A DNA stretch of 64,000 nucleotides from NCBI GenBank assembly GCA_020633195.1, contig JACKEC010000028.1, forward strand, positions 62,001-126,000. Direction: 5' to 3'. The position numbers and the translations under genes were made by a program. Numbering within the stretch: the first letter of the stretch is position 1; each line of letters opens with the position of its first letter. Shown in pieces: positions 60,804 to 64,000 of this stretch. The stretch is from Sandaracinaceae bacterium. GTDB taxonomy: Bacteria > Myxococcota_A > Polyangia > Polyangiales > Sandaracinaceae. The notes under the pieces are model-generated. The model made no database searches. It worked only from the letters and a program-made list of their open reading frames with translations, and was not told the DNA's origin.

Positions 60804-61697
60804 ATGAGCTCCTTCAAGCGATTTCGCGACGCCGCGCTCTGTGTGGCCCTGCTCGCGATCCCGTTCTTCTTCTTGAACGCGAACCTCAAGGATCCCGACG
60901 ATCCCGAGAACACCAACGCGCTCGACCGGACGGTGCTGTCCGTGAGCGCCCCGATCCAGATGATCGCGTCGTCGACCGCGCGGTGGTTCTCGGGCGTGTG
61001 GCAGGACTACATCTACCTCGTCGACGTCAAAGAGGAGAACGACCGGCTCCGGTCGGAGAACGCCCGCCTCACCGAGGAGAACCGCCGGCTGCGGCACGAG
61101 GCGCTCGAGAACCGGCGCCTGCGATCGCTCCTCCAGCTCCGCGAGCGCATCGGCGGCGACCTCATCGGCGCCCAGGTGATCGGCCGCGACGTGTCGCGCT
61201 TCTTCCGCGTGACGCGCATCCGGCTCGACCGCGGCGAGCGCGACCGGGTGCGCCCCGGCATGCCCGTGATCACTTCGGAGGGGCTCGTCGGGCAGGTTCG
61301 AAGGTCCTGGGGCCGTTACAGCGACGTGCTCCTCACGGTGGACCGCACCAGCGCCATCGACGTCGTCGTCCAGCGGACGGGCGCGCGCGGGATGCTGCGC
61401 GGGACCGGCCAGGACGATCGGTACCTCGCGCAGATCCAGTACCTGCGCCGCCAGGACGACATCCGCGTCGGGGACCTCATCCACACCTCGGGTCTCGGGC
61501 AGCGCTTCCCCGCGTCGATCCTCGTCGGCCGCGTGACCCGCATCGTGCGGCGCGAGTTCGGCCTCAACCAGGAGGCCGAGGTCACCCCGGCGGTGAGCTT
61601 CTCCAGCCTCGACGAGGTCCTCATCCTGACCGAGGGCTCCCGCACCCAGAGCCTCGTCGAGCGCACCGGCGAGACGATCGAGGGCGAGGAGCTCTGA
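60804..61697 (+). CDS. mreC: Rod shape-determining protein MreC
   Basis: A 297-residue bitopic membrane protein that organises the elongasome with MreD and PBP2. ATG 60804 (MSSFKRFRDAALCV) gives one N-terminal helix (AALCVALLAIPFFFLNA), a coiled coil with ENDRLRSENARLTEENRRLR at about 90-125, and a periplasmic beta-barrel part with RPGMPVITSEGLVGQV, VLLTVDRTSAIDVVVQRTG and DLIHTSGLGQRFPASILVGRV, all MreC hallmarks. An upstream in-frame ATG at 60732 is less likely. mreB is not in the window; mreD follows after 3 nt. Confidence 0.94.
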   Translation: MSSFKRFRDAALCVALLAIPFFFLNANLKDPDDPENTNALDRTVLSVSAPIQMIASSTARWFSGVWQDYIYLVDVKEENDRLRSENARLTEENRRLRHEALENRRLRSLLQLRERIGGDLIGAQVIGRDVSRFFRVTRIRLDRGERDRVRPGMPVITSEGLVGQVRRSWGRYSDVLLTVDRTSAIDVVVQRTGARGMLRGTGQDDRYLAQIQYLRRQDDIRVGDLIHTSGLGQRFPASILVGRVTRIVRREFGLNQEAEVTPAVSFSSLDEVLILTEGSRTQSLVERTGETIEGEEL

Positions 61698-61700
61698 GGC

Positions 61701-62225
61701 ATGCGCACCGCCTCGTTCGTCCTGCTCGGGTTCTCGCTCCTCGTCGTGCAGGCCGCGCTCGGCGTGCTCGTCCCGCTCGGGGACTGGGCGCCGAACCTGA
61801 TCCTCCCGATCGTCATCTACCTCGGGGTCGCCAACGACGTGCACGTGGTCCGCGGCGCGATGCTCTCGTTCGCGCTCGGCTACCTGCTCGACTCCTTCTG
61901 CGGCTCGCCGATGGGGCTCTCGACCTTCGTCATGGTCGCGAGCTTCCTCATCGCGCGCGGCGCCGGGCTCAACCTCTTCATGCGCGGCCCCGCGCTGCAG
62001 GGGCTGACCACCTTCGTGTTCGGGCTCATCGCGGGCGGGTGCGTCCTCGCGCTCCGCGCGATCTTCGAGCCGCAGGCGCCCTTCCCGCTCAACGACGCCA
62101 CCCAGACGATCCTCGGGCTCGTCGCGGGCGCGGGGACCACTGCCCTCGCGGGGCCGCCGATCTTCGCGCTCGTGCGCCGCCTCGACGCGCTGGTCACGCG
62201 CCGCCGCGAGGAGACCCCGGCGTGA
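61701..62225 (+). CDS. mreD: Rod shape-determining protein MreD
   Basis: A 174-residue inner-membrane protein with about five to six hydrophobic segments (SFVLLGFSLLVVQAALGVLV, LILPIVIYLGVA, GAMLSFALGYLLDSFCGSPMG, TTFVFGLIAGGCVLALRAIF). The segment GYLLDSFCGSPMGLSTF matches the MreD pattern GLL.D...g.plG. It lies between mreC (3-nt gap) and mrdA (GTGA overlap), the standard order. Confidence 0.9.
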   Translation: MRTASFVLLGFSLLVVQAALGVLVPLGDWAPNLILPIVIYLGVANDVHVVRGAMLSFALGYLLDSFCGSPMGLSTFVMVASFLIARGAGLNLFMRGPALQGLTTFVFGLIAGGCVLALRAIFEPQAPFPLNDATQTILGLVAGAGTTALAGPPIFALVRRLDALVTRRREETPA

Positions 62226-64000
62226 GCCTGCTCTCCGTCCGCCGCGAGGTCGGCGAGTTCAAGAAGCGCTACAAGTGGATGGCGCTCGTGGTGCTGCTGA
62301 CCTTCGGCGGCCTGCTCGGGCGGATGATCCAGCTCCAGCTCGTCGAGTACGACCACTACGCGCAGGTCGCGCGCGAGAACATCACGCGCACGATCACGCT
62401 GCCCGCGACGCGCGGCGTCATCCGCGACTCGAGCGACAGGATCGTCGCGACCAACCGCGCCGCCTACAACGTCTACCTGACCCCGCAGTACCTCGCCGAC
62501 GAGGACCTCCCGCAGATCGCGGAGCTGATGGGGCTCGACGCCGAGGCGCGCGAGGCGCTGGTCACGCGCATCGACGACGTGCCCGCGCAGCGACGCGCGC
62601 ACCAGATCCGCGTCTTCAGCGACATCTCGCGCGACCAGCTCGCCGCGCTCGAGACGCACCAGCAAGACCTCTGCGCCCGCGCGGGCACGCCGGAGCGGCC
62701 GGTGCGCCTCCCCTGCCTCATGACGCTCGCCGAGCCGGTGCGGACTTACCCCTACGGGCAGCTCGCGGCGCACGCGATCGGCTACCTCAACGAGATCAGC
62801 GGCGAAGAGCTCGAGCGGCTGCAGCCCGCGGGCTACCACCTCGGCGATCGCATCGGGCGCACGGGCATCGAGCGCGCGTGGGAGAGCTACCTCCGCGGCC
62901 GCCGCGGCTACCGCCGCGTCTTCGTCGACGTGCGCGGCCGCGAGGTCGAGGACGCGTCGCCGACCGACGACCGGCCGACGCGCCGCGAGCCGGTCCCGGG
63001 CCGCGACCTGACGCTGACCCTCGACATGGAGCTCATGCGGATCGTCCACCGCGCCTTCGCGGGCCGCCCCTCGGGCGCCGCGGTCGTGGTCGACGTGCGC
63101 ACCGGCGCCGTGCGCGCGCTCTACTCGAAGCCGAGCTACGACCTCGGCGCGTTCACGCGCGGGCTGACCCACGCGGAGTACGCCGAGCTGCGGGACGATC
63201 CCTTCCGACCGCTCATCGACAAGACGATCTACGAGTCGTGGTTCCCGGGCTCGACGTTCAAGCCCTTCGCCGCGCTCGCCGCGCTCGAGCACGACGTCCT
63301 CGACCCGAGCCAGACGGTCAACTGCGACGGCCGGCTCGAGGTCGGTAACCGCATCTTCCACTGCAACGGCACGCACGGCGACGTGAACATGCGCGAGGCG
63401 CTCGTGCAGTCGTGCAACGTCTACTTCTATCACCTCGCCGAGCAGGTCGGTCAGGACGAGCTCGCGTTCCTCGCGCACGACTTCGGGATCGGTCGCCGCA
63501 CGGGGATCGGCATCAACGCGGAGGCCGCCGGGTTCGTCCCCACGCGCGCCTGGTACGAGACCGACGACCGCCGCTTCATGCTCGGCTACACGCTCAACAC
63601 CGCGATCGGTCAGGGCGACACGCGCGCCAACCTCGTGCAGCTCGCGATGGCGTACGCGGCGATGGCCAACGGCGGGACGCTCTACGTGCCGCAGCTCGTG
63701 GAGCGCGTGACGACGCCGGGCGGGGAGGTCGTCGAGGAGTTCGAGCCACGGGTCCGGCGGCGCGTGCACGTCACGCAGGAGCACCTCGCGCTGGTGATCG
63801 ACGGCCTCTACGGCGCCGTCAACGACCAGAGCGGCACCGCCTATCAAGCCTACCAGGACGTCGGCGGCACCGTGTCGGTCGCCGGCAAGACGGGCACAGC
63901 GCAGGTGTCGGCGCGGGTCCGCCCCGGCGATCCGACCCGCGGCGTCTGGTCGCGGCGCGCGCACGCGTGGTTCGCCGGCTTCGCGCCGGCCGACGATCCG
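62222..64000 (+). CDS. mrdA: Penicillin-binding protein 2 (partial, 3' end outside window)
   Basis: The elongasome DD-transpeptidase. GTG 62222 overlaps the mreD stop, and 593 codons are visible up to the window end with no stop. One N-terminal helix (MALVVLLTFGGLLGRMIQLQL) is followed by the pedestal domain (LPATRGVIRDSSDRIVATNR) and the transpeptidase domain. Catalytic residues are all present: Ser344-x-x-Lys347 in PGSTFKPF, Ser397 of SCN in QSCNVYF, and Lys556 of KTGT in AGKTGTAQ. rodA would be expected next, beyond the window. Confidence 0.95.
   Translation, partial: MSLLSVRREVGEFKKRYKWMALVVLLTFGGLLGRMIQLQLVEYDHYAQVARENITRTITLPATRGVIRDSSDRIVATNRAAYNVYLTPQYLADEDLPQIAELMGLDAEAREALVTRIDDVPAQRRAHQIRVFSDISRDQLAALETHQQDLCARAGTPERPVRLPCLMTLAEPVRTYPYGQLAAHAIGYLNEISGEELERLQPAGYHLGDRIGRTGIERAWESYLRGRRGYRRVFVDVRGREVEDASPTDDRPTRREPVPGRDLTLTLDMELMRIVHRAFAGRPSGAAVVVDVRTGAVRALYSKPSYDLGAFTRGLTHAEYAELRDDPFRPLIDKTIYESWFPGSTFKPFAALAALEHDVLDPSQTVNCDGRLEVGNRIFHCNGTHGDVNMREALVQSCNVYFYHLAEQVGQDELAFLAHDFGIGRRTGIGINAEAAGFVPTRAWYETDDRRFMLGYTLNTAIGQGDTRANLVQLAMAYAAMANGGTLYVPQLVERVTTPGGEVVEEFEPRVRRRVHVTQEHLALVIDGLYGAVNDQSGTAYQAYQDVGGTVSVAGKTGTAQVSARVRPGDPTRGVWSRRAHAWFAGFAPADDP

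Overview
The window is 64 kb of very GC-rich, densely packed bacterial chromosome. Several features point to a myxobacterium (Myxococcota, most likely a Polyangia/Sandaracinaceae-type lineage; this is inference from content, not a database match). They are four probable Hanks-type Ser/Thr kinases plus one pseudokinase, many lipoproteins with Asp-Ala-Gly repeat stalks or Cys-rich domains, PEGA and TPR tails, PilZ proteins, a chemosensory cluster with a hybrid CheA, and frequent GTG starts with GTGA/ATGA overlaps. I see no tRNA, rRNA, CRISPR array, insertion sequence or prophage. Nearly every base is in a gene.

Layout. 1-5693: chemosensory operon (MCP, hybrid CheA, CheB, CheR-TPR). 5710-9607: lipoproteins and secreted proteins of unknown role, one with a single haem motif. 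9604-15924: signalling block with a CBS-pair protein, a transmembrane Ser/Thr kinase, a PilZ protein, a pseudokinase-PilZ fusion, an M20 peptidase, and a divergent PEGA-tailed kinase. 16004-20826: lipoprotein, RsmE, an AlkD-type repair protein, a small membrane protein, an AlkZ/YcaQ-type glycosylase and a multi-zinc-ribbon protein. 20933-28177: a tightly coupled four-gene operon related to enterobacterial srfABC, with an actin/Hsp70-fold SrfB, a small protein, a SrfA-like membrane protein and an SrfC-type P-loop GTPase. This is the most interesting locus. 28231-32523: small proteins, a Sel1-repeat membrane protein and a large protein with two degenerate receiver domains and TPRs.

32555-34767: di-haem oxidoreductase plus imelysin, a known iron-uptake type pair. 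34777-38056: Lys-rich-tailed protein, divergent Ser/Thr kinase and TPR protein. 38043-40978: substrate-binding lipoprotein translationally coupled to a PAS histidine kinase. 41026-42587: TetR regulator with a visible operator, driving an epimerase/reductase. 42532-49117: VWA lipoprotein, YhbY, a PHP-type lipoprotein, lipoproteins, a degenerate metallo-beta-lactamase-fold protein, a 165-bp palindromic element and a hemerythrin. 49122-51619: DAG-repeat lipoprotein, FGE-fold lipoprotein, Cys-rich lipoprotein and a DUF2237 protein. 51621-56960: a 1779-residue kinase-TPR protein. 57177-60655: methyltransferase, purple-acid-phosphatase-type lipoprotein and a dolichol-kinase/CDP-archaeol-type membrane protein. 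60804-64000: mreC-mreD-mrdA cell-shape operon, cut by the window end.

How parts may work together. The chemosensory operon is a self-contained excitation/adaptation set. The kinase, pseudokinase and PilZ genes at 10-13 kb could join Ser/Thr phosphorylation to c-di-GMP. The AlkD and AlkZ-like genes flank a small membrane protein as an alkylation-repair island. The srf-like operon combines two nucleotide-driven enzymes with a membrane-anchored partner, as expected of one assembled machine. Its role in a presumed predatory soil bacterium is unknown.
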